Positions 27,382 through 37,064 are shown, counted from the first letter of the stretch. The stretch: DNA of 64,000 nt from an uncultured Muribaculaceae bacterium (GCA_944321705.1 CALUMG010000001.1:186001-250000); one strand, 5' to 3'. Numbers and translations are program-made. The notes: generated by a model from the sequence alone, not told the origin.

Positions 27382-28352
27382 TGCAATTCGTTGTTTTTGA
27401 AAATCACCTCTTTCATGTATCTTGTCATCAGCACACCATCTTGCCAATCTTTCACGGGCATGGCATTGATTCCGATGCTTTCCGAAATTATCATTTTTGC
27501 GATATTCGCACCTGCGCAAATGGAGCAAATCACGCCTCCGCCCAGTCGAGGATTCACTTCCATGAGCAAGAATCTTCCTGTTTCGAGGTCGTGCAGGAAT
27601 TGCAGCGTCACAGCTCCCTCAAGATGCAATTTCTTTAGTACCTCGTCCGATAGCGATTCCAAAGCTTGAATGCGTCGAGTTTCGGTGCGAATTACTTCAC
27701 CGCCGGCTGTTGCGAGCCTTATTCTCGAAACGGCACATTTCACTTCCTTGTCTTGCGTCCCCACATAACAATCGACGGTGTATTCTTCGCGGTCGGAAAT
27801 GTATTCTTGGATGAGGTAGCCTTCGGGGTCGGTAGCGGCATTGAGGTCGTCGGCGTTTCGGGCTATGATTATTCCCTTGGATGCCGAGCCTTTGCGAGGC
27901 TTCAGTATAGCAGGGAATGTGAAGGAGTCGTTATAAGTCGTAGGGATTGGGATACCGGCATTTTCGAAAGCTTGGGCCGACAACATTTTGTCAAACATCG
28001 TCTTGGCTACTTCCTCACTTGATACAGGAACGAATACCTCAGGATGTCGTTCTTTGCATCGTGCAGCTACTTCTATGGCCGGGTCGATGAAAGGGAGCAG
28101 GATGTGGATGTCGTGATTGGCTATTATCTCATCAAGCTCTGTATCTATTTCAGGCGACAGGTATTTGCTGCCGGTTATGATTGTTCCTATCGATGCTATC
28201 GGTTCGCAAGGAGACAGTTCATGGCTGAATATTTTCACTTCTATGCCAAAACCGGCACCGGCCTTGATGAGTTGTTCGGCCATTGATACACGTTTGGCAC
28301 CTCCAAGGAAAAGAATGTTTATATTGCGTCGGCTACGGAAATACTCGCTCAT
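27378..28352 (-). CDS. ATP-grasp domain protein of a nonulosonate cluster
   Basis: 324 residues. A Rossmann-like pre-ATP-grasp start (NILFLGGAKRVSMAEQLIKAG) is followed by the ATP-grasp fold: PAILKPRKGSASKGIIIA near 155, LIQEYISDREEYTVDCYVG near 190, and LLMEVNPRLGGGVICSICAGANIA near 270 with the metal-binding Glu and Asn. Such carbamoyl-phosphate-synthase-like enzymes ligate a carboxylate to an amine or other nucleophile. In surface-glycan clusters they are thought to decorate sugars with an amino or acyl group; that is inference. It sits between legB (11-base gap) and neuB (4-base overlap). Confidence 0.85.
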   Translation of the reverse strand: MSEYFRSRRNINILFLGGAKRVSMAEQLIKAGAGFGIEVKIFSHELSPCEPIASIGTIITGSKYLSPEIDTELDEIIANHDIHILLPFIDPAIEVAARCKERHPEVFVPVSSEEVAKTMFDKMLSAQAFENAGIPIPTTYNDSFTFPAILKPRKGSASKGIIIARNADDLNAATDPEGYLIQEYISDREEYTVDCYVGTQDKEVKCAVSRIRLATAGGEVIRTETRRIQALESLSDEVLKKLHLEGAVTLQFLHDLETGRFLLMEVNPRLGGGVICSICAGANIAKMIISESIGINAMPVKDWQDGVLMTRYMKEVIFKNNELQ

Positions 28353-28363
28353 TATATTAAAAT

Positions 28364-29341
28364 CTATCGATTGTATATTCCTGATTTGTATTTTTCAAGA
28401 TTTTTCTTGTCGCAGAACCATTCGATGGTTTCAGCCAATCCGTCACGCAGCGAATAGGTGGGTCGCCAATCGGTGAGCGTAGTTATTTTTGTGTTGTCGC
28501 CATGCAACCTGAACACTTCGCTGCCGCGTGGTCTGATTCTTTCGGGGTCTTGCACCCATTTCACGTCTTTGCCCATTATCTCGGCAATAGTTTTCAGGGT
28601 GTCGGCCATCGAAATTTCGGTATTTGTGCAAATGTTCACCTCTTCGCCTTCTATGCCCGAAGTCTTTGCCAGCGCAAGAAAACCACGGCAAGTGTCTTTC
28701 ACATAGTTGAAGTCGCGAGTAGGGGTGAGGTCGCCAACTTTGATTTCCGTTGCACCGTTAGCTATCTGAGTGATTATGGTCGGTATTATGGCTCGTGCAC
28801 TCTGGCGCGGGCCGTAGGTGTTGAACGGGCGGGCAATCACGACAGGCAGGTTGAAAGCGTTGTGGAAGCTCAATGCAATCGCGTCGGCACCGATTTTCGT
28901 TGCCGAGTAAGGCGACTGCGGCTGCTTGGGATGCTTTTCGTCAATTGGAACATACAAGGCTGTCCCGTACACTTCGCTTGTCGAGGTGACAATGAGTTTT
29001 TCGACATTTGCGTTGCGGGCAGCTTGGCAGATGTTGAGCGTACCTCGAATGTTGGTGTCAACATAGCTGTCGGGAGCGACATAGCTGTAGGGTATGGCAA
29101 TCAAGGCCGCGAGGTGGAATATAGTGTCGCATCCACGGGCTATTTCCATGCAGAAGTTGGGGTCGCGCACATCGCCGCACACCACTTCAAGCCGTTCATG
29201 ATTCATGCCTTCAAGCCATCCCCAATAATTGAAAGAATTGTATACGCTGAGGGCTCTTACGTTATACCCCTCGGAAAGCAGCAATTCCACAAGATGGGAG
29301 CCAATAAAACCGTCGGCTCCGGTGACAAGAACATTCTTCAT
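28364..29341 (-). CDS. legB: NAD-dependent 4,6-dehydratase, LegB-like
   Basis: 325 residues of the extended short-chain dehydrogenase/epimerase family. Nucleotide-binding motif GADGFIGSHLVE at the N-terminus, catalytic SxEVYGTA (near 123) and YSATK. The stretch YNSFNYWGWLEGM after the first strand is characteristic of LegB, which dehydrates nucleotide-linked N-acetylglucosamine in legionaminic acid synthesis. It is the first gene of a three-gene operon with the ATP-grasp protein and NeuB. A minus-strand -7 element (CAAAAGTA, 29363-29370) is ~22 bases upstream. Confidence 0.85.
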   Translation of the reverse strand: MKNVLVTGADGFIGSHLVELLLSEGYNVRALSVYNSFNYWGWLEGMNHERLEVVCGDVRDPNFCMEIARGCDTIFHLAALIAIPYSYVAPDSYVDTNIRGTLNICQAARNANVEKLIVTSTSEVYGTALYVPIDEKHPKQPQSPYSATKIGADAIALSFHNAFNLPVVIARPFNTYGPRQSARAIIPTIITQIANGATEIKVGDLTPTRDFNYVKDTCRGFLALAKTSGIEGEEVNICTNTEISMADTLKTIAEIMGKDVKWVQDPERIRPRGSEVFRLHGDNTKITTLTDWRPTYSLRDGLAETIEWFCDKKNLEKYKSGIYNR

Positions 29342-29362
29342 AATTATGAATCTTTTCTATCA

Positions 29363-29370
29363 CAAAAGTA
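29363..29370 (-). promoter_or_regulatory. Candidate -7 element for the legB operon
   Basis: CAAAAGTA on the plus strand reads TACTTTTG on the minus strand, matching TAnnTTTG, 22 bases upstream of the legB ATG. Confidence 0.4.
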
Positions 29371-29579
29371 ATGAAAGTTGGGCGCAATGAGAAAAATGTG
29401 CTTGCTTATTTTTCTCATCGCCGATGTCGTGGTCAGTAAGTTGCTTGGAAATGTGCATAATTTAGGGAATTGATAGTGTTATATTTCGGTATATGTTTCC
29501 TATTTGGCATGTTGATTTTATCATGTAGGAATTTTGAACTAATTTCGCAGTGTGAATTGCTTTATTCGTATTGCGATAA

Positions 29580-30560
29580 ATGAAAATAGGAAATATAGAC
29601 TTAGGCGAACGTCCTGTGCTGCTTGCTCCCATGGAGGATGTTACCGACCGTTCGTTCAGATTGATGTGTCGCGAGCAGGGAGCCGACATGGTCTACACTG
29701 AATTTGTGTCGGCCGATGCTTTGATTAGAAATATAAACAGTACGACACGCAAATTGGTCATCAACGATGCCGAACGTCCTGCAGCGATACAGATTTACGG
29801 CAAGGATGTGGACTCGATGGTTGAGGCCGCTCGGATGGCCGAAGCTGCATCGCCCGACGTGCTTGACATAAACTTCGGCTGCCCTGTGAAGAAGGTCGCT
29901 TCCAAGGGAGCCGGTAGCGGCATGTTACGCAATATTCCGTTGTTACTTGAGATAACGAGAGCCGTGGTTAATGCCGTTAAGATTCCCGTGACGGTGAAAA
30001 CCCGTCTTGGCTGGGATTGCGAGAATAAGATAATAACCACCCTTGCCGAGCAGCTTCAAGATTGTGGCATCCAGGCCTTAACCATACATGGCCGTACTCG
30101 AAGCCAGATGTATACCGGTGAAGCCGACTGGACATTGATAGGCGAGGTGAAGAGGAATCAGAGAATCAAGATTCCAATAATTGGTAACGGTGACATAACT
30201 ACTCCGCAGAAACTTGTGGAGTATTACGACCGATACGGTGTGGACGGGATAATGGTGGGTAGAGCCTCGATAGGTGCGCCGTGGATATTCAAGGAGATGA
30301 AACATTACATGCTTCATGGAGAAATCCCAAAGATACCGGCGAGCGAGAAGATGCAGCTCATACGCAGGCAGATAAGGGAGAGCATTGGCAACATTGATGA
30401 ATATCGAGGTATTTTGCACATTAGGAGGCACTTGGCTGCCACTCCGTTGTTTAAAGGAATTCCTAACTTCAGAGAAACACGCATCGCCATGTTGCAGGCC
30501 AACACGTTTGCCGAGCTTGATGCCATTCTGAATTTTATTGAAGAGAAGTATTTACAATAA
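29580..30560 (+). CDS. dusB: tRNA-dihydrouridine synthase
   Basis: 326 residues. FMN enzyme that reduces specific uridines in tRNA D-loops. Motifs: LLAPMEDVTDRSFRLMC, EFVSADALIRN, the catalytic Cys101 in INFGCPVKKVASKGAGSGML, HGRTRSQMYTGEADW, and the flavin-phosphate site IIGNGDI followed by GVDGIMVGRASIGAPWIF. The small C-terminal helical domain is complete. The DUF2807 gene follows 23 bases later and may be co-transcribed. Confidence 0.95.
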   Translation: MKIGNIDLGERPVLLAPMEDVTDRSFRLMCREQGADMVYTEFVSADALIRNINSTTRKLVINDAERPAAIQIYGKDVDSMVEAARMAEAASPDVLDINFGCPVKKVASKGAGSGMLRNIPLLLEITRAVVNAVKIPVTVKTRLGWDCENKIITTLAEQLQDCGIQALTIHGRTRSQMYTGEADWTLIGEVKRNQRIKIPIIGNGDITTPQKLVEYYDRYGVDGIMVGRASIGAPWIFKEMKHYMLHGEIPKIPASEKMQLIRRQIRESIGNIDEYRGILHIRRHLAATPLFKGIPNFRETRIAMLQANTFAELDAILNFIEEKYLQ

Positions 30561-30583
30561 CATATATATTTTTGCAGAAAATT

Positions 30584-31354
30584 ATGAACAGGTTTTTGAT
30601 GTTGTTTGCCATGCTTGTGATTCCGGTTGCATTCATGTCGGCTCAAGATGAAACTGGCAGATATGAGGTTGAAGGGGTGCACAGGTATGAAGTGTCGGTC
30701 GGAGATTTTAGCAAATTGAAGATAACCAATGATTTAAATGTGGAATATGTGCTAAATCCTGATTCAGCCGGAATAGCTGTGTTTCACACAACGCGCGATA
30801 AAGTTAATTCTATCTTGTTCAGCAATAAAAAGTCGAGGCTGGTTATAGAAGTTTCTACCGAGGATGCCAACAAGCCAAGCAATTTACCGGTCGTAAGGGT
30901 ATATTCAAGTTCAATCGAGGAGCTTGAGAACGACGCCGACAGCACTTTGCGCGTTATTAATGTCATTCAACCGGGCAAGAAGGTGAAATTGAGATTATCG
31001 GACAATGGCAAAATCGTTTCGCGCGGAATGGATGTGGAGGAAGTCGAAGCAGCTATTGTCACAGGCAAAGGACTTGTGATACTGGAAGGGAAATGCAATA
31101 AGGCTAATTTGCGTTGTACCGGAACGGGGGAGATTCAAGCCGATGAACTTGAAGCAGTTGATGTCAGCTGCATGATAATTGGAACGGGGACAATAGGTTG
31201 TTGGCCCAATGGTGGTAAATTGACGATAAAGGGAAGTGGTACAGGCAAAGTATATTATAAAGGAATGCCGTCCGAAATAAAGTCTTATCAACTTGGGAAG
31301 ATAAAAGCCATACCGTTGCGAAATGCAGAATTTAACGGGAAGGATGCCGAGTGA
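30584..31354 (+). CDS. Exported DUF2807 (GIN domain) protein
   Basis: 256 residues from the ATG at 30584; a TTG four codons upstream is less likely. Signal peptide FLMLFAMLVIPVAFMSAQ. The mature protein is a right-handed beta-helix-like GIN/DUF2807 domain with the start YEVSVGDFSKLKITNDLNVEYVL and repeated short strands (IVTGKGLVILEGKCNKANLRCTG-type pattern). The family is common in Bacteroidetes; its role is unknown, possibly adhesion or envelope stress. It follows dusB by 23 bases and ends at a clear terminator. Confidence 0.85.
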   Translation: MNRFLMLFAMLVIPVAFMSAQDETGRYEVEGVHRYEVSVGDFSKLKITNDLNVEYVLNPDSAGIAVFHTTRDKVNSILFSNKKSRLVIEVSTEDANKPSNLPVVRVYSSSIEELENDADSTLRVINVIQPGKKVKLRLSDNGKIVSRGMDVEEVEAAIVTGKGLVILEGKCNKANLRCTGTGEIQADELEAVDVSCMIIGTGTIGCWPNGGKLTIKGSGTGKVYYKGMPSEIKSYQLGKIKAIPLRNAEFNGKDAE

Positions 31355-31372
31355 TGGCATTATAAAAAATTG

Positions 31373-31409
31373 AGCCATGATGCATAGAATAGGTGCATCA
31401 TGGCTTTTT
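31373..31409 (+). terminator. Terminator after the DUF2807 gene
   Basis: A perfect 12-bp stem (31373-31384 with 31394-31405, 9-base loop) runs into five Ts; A runs on the left allow use from the other strand for the converging DUF418 gene. Confidence 0.88.
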
Positions 31410-31431
31410 ATGGTTGAGGTTGAACGCAAGG

Positions 31432-32616
31432 TCAATCTCTTTTTTTACTTATCCAAGTGAGCTTATGCCAAATTGTCTCGAGCGGTCCGCGCTTGAAATG
31501 CCTGAACCACCAATGTGCAAATGCTACCTGTGCGATAAAAAATGCGATGCCTACGAGTAAACTGTAGGTTGTGCCGCATGTATCATGCAATTCAAGTCCA
31601 TAGCCGTAGTATAAGAAGCTGCCGATTATTGATTGCATGATGTAATCGGTGAGGCTCATGCGCCCGTAAGGAGCAAGGAAGCGCATCACAAGCCCTTTGC
31701 CGTTCCAGCATGCGAGTAGGAATGCTCCGGTCATTGCCAGCATGAACGCAAGGTTGTACCATGAATTCAAAATAGTTTCCATTGATGCCAGCAAGAAAGG
31801 ATTATCTATTTGGCCAAAAATGAATTGCTTGAAGAAATACAGCAATATTGCCATGGGAAGAGCCGAATAGAGCATTTTTTGCCAAAATTTTACGGAACGA
31901 CCGAGAGATTGTGTGTCATTGGAAAGGAAATAACCGAGGCGTCCGAGTAAAAGCCCAAAAATGAACAGTGCGGCAGTTTGAAACACCCGTCCATAACACC
32001 AAGCCCAGTTCAAGCTGGCCAATTGTCCGGTAATGAAATTGGCTTTTGCCATTTCAATCCATGAATGCCCGTTAAGTTGAGGATATACATCGGCAAGCGA
32101 GAAAATCATTTGTTGCGGATTGGCCAATGGATTTATTGCGGCATAAGCGACTTTTGCCCATTCGACGGGTTGTAGCATCAATATGGTTGCGATAATGAAC
32201 AATGTCTTGTTGCCCATATTCCTCACCGGTACTAAGACAAAACCTATGATTGCGTATAAAACAAGAATTTCGCCCGGAAAGAAAATGGCATTTACAAAAC
32301 CAAAGCATAAAAGCAACACGAGTCGCCACATGTATCTATTTTTGAAATCTTCGCCACGTTTCTTTGCGCTATTGCTTTGCAAGTAGAAAGTGAATCCGAA
32401 CAATAAAGCGAAAATAGCGTAAGCTTTTCCTGAAAATATGAAAAACAGCATGTCCCATATTGTTTTGTCGAGGGCTGCAAGTGTTCCAGTCGTTTGAGGA
32501 AATGAGTAGAAATTAAAATGTTCTATGTTGTGCAGCAAGATTATGCCCATTACGGCAAATCCCCGCAATGCGTCAATGGCAAGGATACGGCTTGTAGATG
32601 GATTATTAGTTGTCAT
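31432..32616 (-). CDS. DUF418 family membrane protein
   Basis: 394 residues with about nine to ten membrane segments. The DUF418 signature is at the N-terminus (ILAIDALRGFAVMGIILLHNIEHF), and the C-terminal family core has MRFLAPYGRMSLTDYIMQSI and FAHWWFRHFKRGPLETIWHKLTW. The family is distantly related to membrane acyltransferases, but its reaction is not established. Convergent with the DUF2807 gene. The POT transporter gene lies upstream on the same strand, but a hairpin separates them, so this gene probably has its own promoter. Confidence 0.88.
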   Translation of the reverse strand: MTTNNPSTSRILAIDALRGFAVMGIILLHNIEHFNFYSFPQTTGTLAALDKTIWDMLFFIFSGKAYAIFALLFGFTFYLQSNSAKKRGEDFKNRYMWRLVLLLCFGFVNAIFFPGEILVLYAIIGFVLVPVRNMGNKTLFIIATILMLQPVEWAKVAYAAINPLANPQQMIFSLADVYPQLNGHSWIEMAKANFITGQLASLNWAWCYGRVFQTAALFIFGLLLGRLGYFLSNDTQSLGRSVKFWQKMLYSALPMAILLYFFKQFIFGQIDNPFLLASMETILNSWYNLAFMLAMTGAFLLACWNGKGLVMRFLAPYGRMSLTDYIMQSIIGSFLYYGYGLELHDTCGTTYSLLVGIAFFIAQVAFAHWWFRHFKRGPLETIWHKLTWISKKRD

Positions 32617-32633
32617 TTTTTTGGAAAATTAAA

Positions 32634-32672
32634 AGCCCGACGCAAGGACATTCCATGCCAATGCGTCGGGCT
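32634..32672 (-). terminator. Hairpin after the POT transporter gene
   Basis: A perfect 11-bp GC-rich stem (32634-32644 with 32662-32672, 17-base loop), 18 bases after the POT stop codon, with a T-rich stretch following on the minus strand. Confidence 0.65.
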
Positions 32673-32690
32673 ATATGTCAAAAGGAATTA

Positions 32691-34253
32691 TTATTTACCG
32701 GCAACTATTCTTTCAAGCCATTTTACCATTCCGAGCATAACGCCCATCGAAATGATGCAGACGATGAAGAATACCGTCCAGCATTGCCACAAAGGCAGGT
32801 TCTTATACATTAACGGGCCAATCCATAACAATAGGTTGCCGACGGCCGTCGTGCCAAGCCACAGGCCTTGGCACAAGCCAAGCATGTTCTTTGGCGCAAC
32901 TTTCGACACGAACGACAAACCAAGCGGAGAAATGAACAATTCGGCCACAGTAAGGAAGAAGTAAGTGACAATTAGTACCCACCATCCGGCTTTAACTTTG
33001 GCATCATCGGCAAGGCTTGTGAATGTTTCGGCCGACGGATATCCCATGCATGCCGAATATATGGCAAGGAACAAGTATGCCATTCCGGCTATTGCCATAC
33101 CGTAGGCAATCTTGCGAGGAGTCGAGATTTCTTTCCCACGACGAGACAGTGCTCCGAATACAAACATGATTACTGGTGTAAGGACAATAACGAAGAATGG
33201 ATTCACTGCTTGCCATATTTCGGGCGGAATGACTGTCGTGTTGACAAAATCTCGCGCGAAATAAGATAGGGACACTCCATTTTGGTGGAATGAGAACCAG
33301 AAGAAAATCACTACACCGAGGATTGCAAACAATGCATACATGCGTTGTTTGATTTCTTTGGCCATTGCCAATTTTTCTTCGGCGGTGTATTCAGCGGCAA
33401 CCGTTTCATTCTTCTTTCCCGGAGTGGGATATATTTTCTTTGTTGCGATGAATATCGCAAGTGAAATGAGCATTGCCACAACCGACGCGATGAATGAGTA
33501 GTGGATACCTGTGTTGAACACGTCGAGATATTCGGTGCAGAATGCAGTCATGTCGTTTACCGTTGAGCCGGTGACTGCTGTCGAAAGATCTTGGAGATTT
33601 GAAAGTTCGGTAGCTGTCATGTTTTCAGCTCCGTCGAGGAACGAATGGCATAGGTCTGGAAGGTCGGCGTTATAAAGGAAATTATGGGCGTTGAGCCACC
33701 AGCTGCGTAGCAACGGTGCCACGAACGGAGCAATGAGGCCTCCAATGTTGATGAACACATAGAAAATCTGGAATCCTGAGTCGCGTTTCTTTTGTGCCGT
33801 AGCAAGTGCTTCAGGTCCTTTTTGGGCTTCTTCGGCTTCATAGTTGTCGTAGATCTGACCTACGATTGCTTGCAAGTTGCCTTTGAACAAACCGTTACCG
33901 AACGCAATCAAGAACAGCGCGAAGCATGTGAGAGGTAAAAGCCAGTTGATGTTTGAATCTGTCGCAAGAATTGGAATTGCGAGGATGGCATATCCAAACG
34001 ACATAATCACAAGGCCATTGATGATGGTGCCTTTGTAGTTTTGAGTCCGGTCGGCAATGATGCCACCTACAAGGCTGAGCACATATATGCCAGCATAGAA
34101 GAAAGAATAAATCAATCCTCCCATTTCTTCACTCAGGTCGAACTTTGAGCACAAGAACAGCGCCAATACCGCGTTCATGATGTAGTAACCAAAGCGTTCG
34201 CCCATGTTTGACAGAGCCGCGGGGATTAATCCTTTGGGTTGGTTGAACAACAT
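32691..34253 (-). CDS. POT/PTR2 family oligopeptide:H+ symporter
   Basis: 520 residues, about fourteen membrane segments. Family motifs at the N-terminus: LSNMGERFGYYIMNAVLALFL and, after it, YAGIYVLSLVGGIIADRTQNYKGTI; FGNGLFKGNLQAIVGQIY also fits. The middle has a long periplasmic insertion (~residues 190-270) with Cys/Asn-rich sequence, as in several Bacteroidetes members. It probably imports di- and tripeptides with protons across the inner membrane. sufE lies 28 bases upstream on the same strand. Confidence 0.93.
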   Translation of the reverse strand: MLFNQPKGLIPAALSNMGERFGYYIMNAVLALFLCSKFDLSEEMGGLIYSFFYAGIYVLSLVGGIIADRTQNYKGTIINGLVIMSFGYAILAIPILATDSNINWLLPLTCFALFLIAFGNGLFKGNLQAIVGQIYDNYEAEEAQKGPEALATAQKKRDSGFQIFYVFINIGGLIAPFVAPLLRSWWLNAHNFLYNADLPDLCHSFLDGAENMTATELSNLQDLSTAVTGSTVNDMTAFCTEYLDVFNTGIHYSFIASVVAMLISLAIFIATKKIYPTPGKKNETVAAEYTAEEKLAMAKEIKQRMYALFAILGVVIFFWFSFHQNGVSLSYFARDFVNTTVIPPEIWQAVNPFFVIVLTPVIMFVFGALSRRGKEISTPRKIAYGMAIAGMAYLFLAIYSACMGYPSAETFTSLADDAKVKAGWWVLIVTYFFLTVAELFISPLGLSFVSKVAPKNMLGLCQGLWLGTTAVGNLLLWIGPLMYKNLPLWQCWTVFFIVCIISMGVMLGMVKWLERIVAGK

Positions 34254-34280
34254 AAGTTTAAGGTGTTATTGAGGTTAATA

Positions 34281-34712
34281 TTACTTATTGTTTTCTTTTG
34301 CTTGAAAAGCAAGTGCATACATTCTCATTTGTTTTACCATTGCCACGAGACCGTTGCTGCGTGTTGGCGACAAATGTTCCTGCAATCCTACTTTTTGGAT
34401 GAAATAAAGGTCGCTGTCGAGTATTTCTTGCGGAGAGTGTCCCGATAATACTCTTATTAAGAGCGAAATAATGCCTTTGACGATTATCGCATCGCTGTCG
34501 GCATTGAAGTTTACCAGGCCGTCTTTCATGTCGGCAATAATCCACACGCGACTTTGGCAACCTTCTATCAGATTGTCGGGTGTTTTGTATTTTTCTTCCA
34601 GTTGAGGAAGGGAATTCCCGAGTTCAATGATGTACCCGTATCGGTCCATCCATTCGGAAAGTCCTTCAAATTCTTCAATGATTTCGTCTTGTATTTCGTT
34701 GATTGATTGCAT
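34281..34712 (-). CDS. sufE: SufE-like cysteine desulfurase partner protein
   Basis: 143 residues from the ATG at 34712; an ATG 12 codons earlier gives a non-conserved extension. SufE accepts sulfur from the cysteine desulfurase SufS for iron-sulfur cluster assembly. The acceptor cysteine is Cys52 in LIEGCQSRVWI, and the helical C-terminal part has LIRVLSGHSPQEIL and GLQEHLSPTRSNGL. No other suf genes are in the window. It is followed closely by the POT gene. Confidence 0.93.
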   Translation of the reverse strand: MQSINEIQDEIIEEFEGLSEWMDRYGYIIELGNSLPQLEEKYKTPDNLIEGCQSRVWIIADMKDGLVNFNADSDAIIVKGIISLLIRVLSGHSPQEILDSDLYFIQKVGLQEHLSPTRSNGLVAMVKQMRMYALAFQAKENNK

Positions 34713-34854
34713 AATCGTAAATCGATTAGGGAATGGGCAAATTGTCAAGACTTGGAGTTTTGCTTTAATGCTTTGACAAGGAAAAATTGTTTAAAAGTCG
34801 TAACAAGTTCCAAATTCCCATATTTAGGGCCAAAAATAAGGAAAATTCCATAAA

Positions 34855-34898
34855 AAAGCAACAATGGGCATTGCCAATGTTGGCGATGCCCATTGTTT
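34855..34898 (-). terminator. Terminator of the PpiD-like gene
   Basis: A 17-bp stem (34861-34877 with 34880-34896, one G-U pair) is followed on the minus strand by a run of Ts, just after the stop codon at 34920. Confidence 0.85.
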
Positions 34899-34919
34899 TG
34901 CAAATATCTTGATTCTAAA

Positions 34920-36980
34920 TCAATAGAATTTAATCATCAAGTTTTCGACATCGGTAGCGTTGTGCAAGATGTTCAATGCTTGACGCATTACAGCTTGGTT
35001 GCCTCGGGTTGAAGCAAATTGACGCTCGGTTTCCATGTCGGTCGGTTTGCGTTTGGAAGTTTCTTGTTTTACAATTTCAAATACGACTACCGAGTTGTTG
35101 GCTTTTACCGGTCCCACCAAAGTATTTGGTTCTGCTGTCGACACTGCGGCTGTGAGTTCCGATTCTCCTGCTCCTATTTTCGATATGTAGAGCTGTCCGA
35201 ATGTAACTTGAGTTGAGTCGATTGATGTGTTCATCAATTGAGCATATCCTGCAAGATCGGTAGCTTTGCCTTTGTATTGTTCTACAAGAGCGTCACCTTT
35301 CTTTTCGTTGCGTATTTGTGTCGTCAATGTCATGCTGACCTCTTCGGAATTAACCGGCATGTATCCTTCTTCAAATATTTGATCCAATGCGGCAACAATC
35401 ATTTTGTCGTTGTTTTGCTTGTCGAAGATGGTAGATACGCTACCTTCATTGGCTTCAAACAACCATTTAACCACTTCTCGTGAGTTTTCAATGCCGTTGA
35501 TTTGCGGAGTTTCGGCAGTCACTCTTGCCGGAAGTGCGTTATAGCCGGCTTTTGCTGCGTTGGCTAAGAACAGTTCAGCAGTGTTGTTGGTATTGATGAA
35601 TGCCTGTAAGCTGTCGCGCAAGTCGTTGATTGTTTTTGTGCTCGGATATACGGTATAGGTGATTTGTGCTATGTCGTATAATTGCTTTGGAGCTTTCTTC
35701 TCATTTACCTTGAAGAAGAATGCGCCATCAGTGCCTTGGTTCAATGCAAAATAATTCTTTCCTGCGTTGAGGAACTTGGCTTGAGTTGAATCGGGAATTC
35801 CAATCATGGATTGCCAGATGTTTTCTTGGCCTTGTGTTCCAGGAATCTTTTGAATGTCGGCATAGCTTGCGCCTGAGTTAAGCATGTTCAATACGGAGTC
35901 TTGAAGGTTCTTGTCACCTTGTACTGCCATCATGCTGACGTTGATTGAATCAACTCCCATTTCCTTGCCGATGAGTTTTGTCAATGTGTAGGTGTTTGAT
36001 TGGAATTTAGGAGTAGTTACGTCGCCTACCGATGCTCTACCAAGGAATTCGCGTATGTCGTTTTGGCGAATGTCGCTTAGTCGCACGGTCATTTCATTGA
36101 TTACCAAGTCGCTGTTGTTGCGAACATCGTCCACACCTTCGGCCGATACAAGAGTCGTGTATACGCCATTGATGTTGTTTTGGGCTGTGTTCAAGTCGGT
36201 TGTTGATGGAACTACGTTTACTGCGATGATATGTGCTGCACGCATTTCTTCGTTCAGTTTGTATAATTCCTTATCTTTGTTGTAAGCTGCTTGGATATCT
36301 TGTGCAGTAACAGGATAATCTTCGTTCTTGAGTGTAGAATAATCTTTTTTGACAAATTGGATGTAATTGGTTACAGCGTTAGCTTCGCCCATTTCCTTTT
36401 TGTCAAGTTCGTTGGCTTGGATTGAACCCATGATAAGATATTGAAGTTTTTCCAATTTCAAGTTCCTTACCATTTCATTCTCCATTTCAATCCACGCGTC
36501 TTGTTGTTGCTTTACGGCTTCTACCGACATTCCGTATTTTGTCGGGTTGAACAACATGTCGTGCAAAGCAGCAGGAGACTCTATTCCGAATTGTTGAGCG
36601 AACTGAATCATTTGCGGACGGGCATTTGCTCCAATCATAGCTTCGGTGAGCTCTTCGTCGGTAACATAGATGTCGAGTGCGTCAAGTTCTTCGTCAAGAA
36701 GAATCTCGCTAATCATTTGGTTTAGCACTTGGTTTTGTACGATTGCGGCGTCACCTGCGTTTTGCCCACTTGCTTGCAATTGCGAGTTGAATTTCTCATA
36801 ACGTCTCTGGAATGCCATTGCGTCGATTTTAGTTCCACCGACTTTTGCAATGGTGTTTGTGTCGCCAAAGAAAGTCCTTCCTGAGTTGAGAAAGTCGGTC
36901 AAGATGAATGCCAGCAAGGCCACGCCAATCACAACTGTCAGTAAGACTGCTTTGCTTCTAATTTTCTCTAAAGCTGCCAT
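34920..36980 (-). CDS. Membrane-anchored SurA/PpiD-like peptidyl-prolyl isomerase chaperone
   Basis: 686 residues. Short cytoplasmic N-terminus, one membrane helix (AVLLTVVIGVALLAFILTDFL, residues 11-31), then a SurA-N-like chaperone domain (IDAMAFQRRYEKFNSQLQ, QNQVLNQMISEILLDEELDALDI) and two divergent parvulin-like segments. This is the PpiD layout: a periplasmic folding factor anchored in the inner membrane that helps outer-membrane protein biogenesis. The parvulin active site is not clearly recognisable, so activity may be chaperone only. A minus-strand promoter (TTTG-21-TATCTTTG at 37097-37065) fits. Confidence 0.88.
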   Translation of the reverse strand: MAALEKIRSKAVLLTVVIGVALLAFILTDFLNSGRTFFGDTNTIAKVGGTKIDAMAFQRRYEKFNSQLQASGQNAGDAAIVQNQVLNQMISEILLDEELDALDIYVTDEELTEAMIGANARPQMIQFAQQFGIESPAALHDMLFNPTKYGMSVEAVKQQQDAWIEMENEMVRNLKLEKLQYLIMGSIQANELDKKEMGEANAVTNYIQFVKKDYSTLKNEDYPVTAQDIQAAYNKDKELYKLNEEMRAAHIIAVNVVPSTTDLNTAQNNINGVYTTLVSAEGVDDVRNNSDLVINEMTVRLSDIRQNDIREFLGRASVGDVTTPKFQSNTYTLTKLIGKEMGVDSINVSMMAVQGDKNLQDSVLNMLNSGASYADIQKIPGTQGQENIWQSMIGIPDSTQAKFLNAGKNYFALNQGTDGAFFFKVNEKKAPKQLYDIAQITYTVYPSTKTINDLRDSLQAFINTNNTAELFLANAAKAGYNALPARVTAETPQINGIENSREVVKWLFEANEGSVSTIFDKQNNDKMIVAALDQIFEEGYMPVNSEEVSMTLTTQIRNEKKGDALVEQYKGKATDLAGYAQLMNTSIDSTQVTFGQLYISKIGAGESELTAAVSTAEPNTLVGPVKANNSVVVFEIVKQETSKRKPTDMETERQFASTRGNQAVMRQALNILHNATDVENLMIKFY

Positions 36981-37064
36981 TTAATTATTTAATTTTTGTT
37001 TTTATTATTCGTTGGTTAGTTACAAATGTTGCCTATTATCAATAGTTTGTGCAATAAAAGCACG

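Noticed and set aside
34920..36980. Treating the PpiD-like protein as an active prolyl isomerase
   Set aside because: The parvulin active-site residues are not clearly recognisable by eye, so I call only the chaperone layout.
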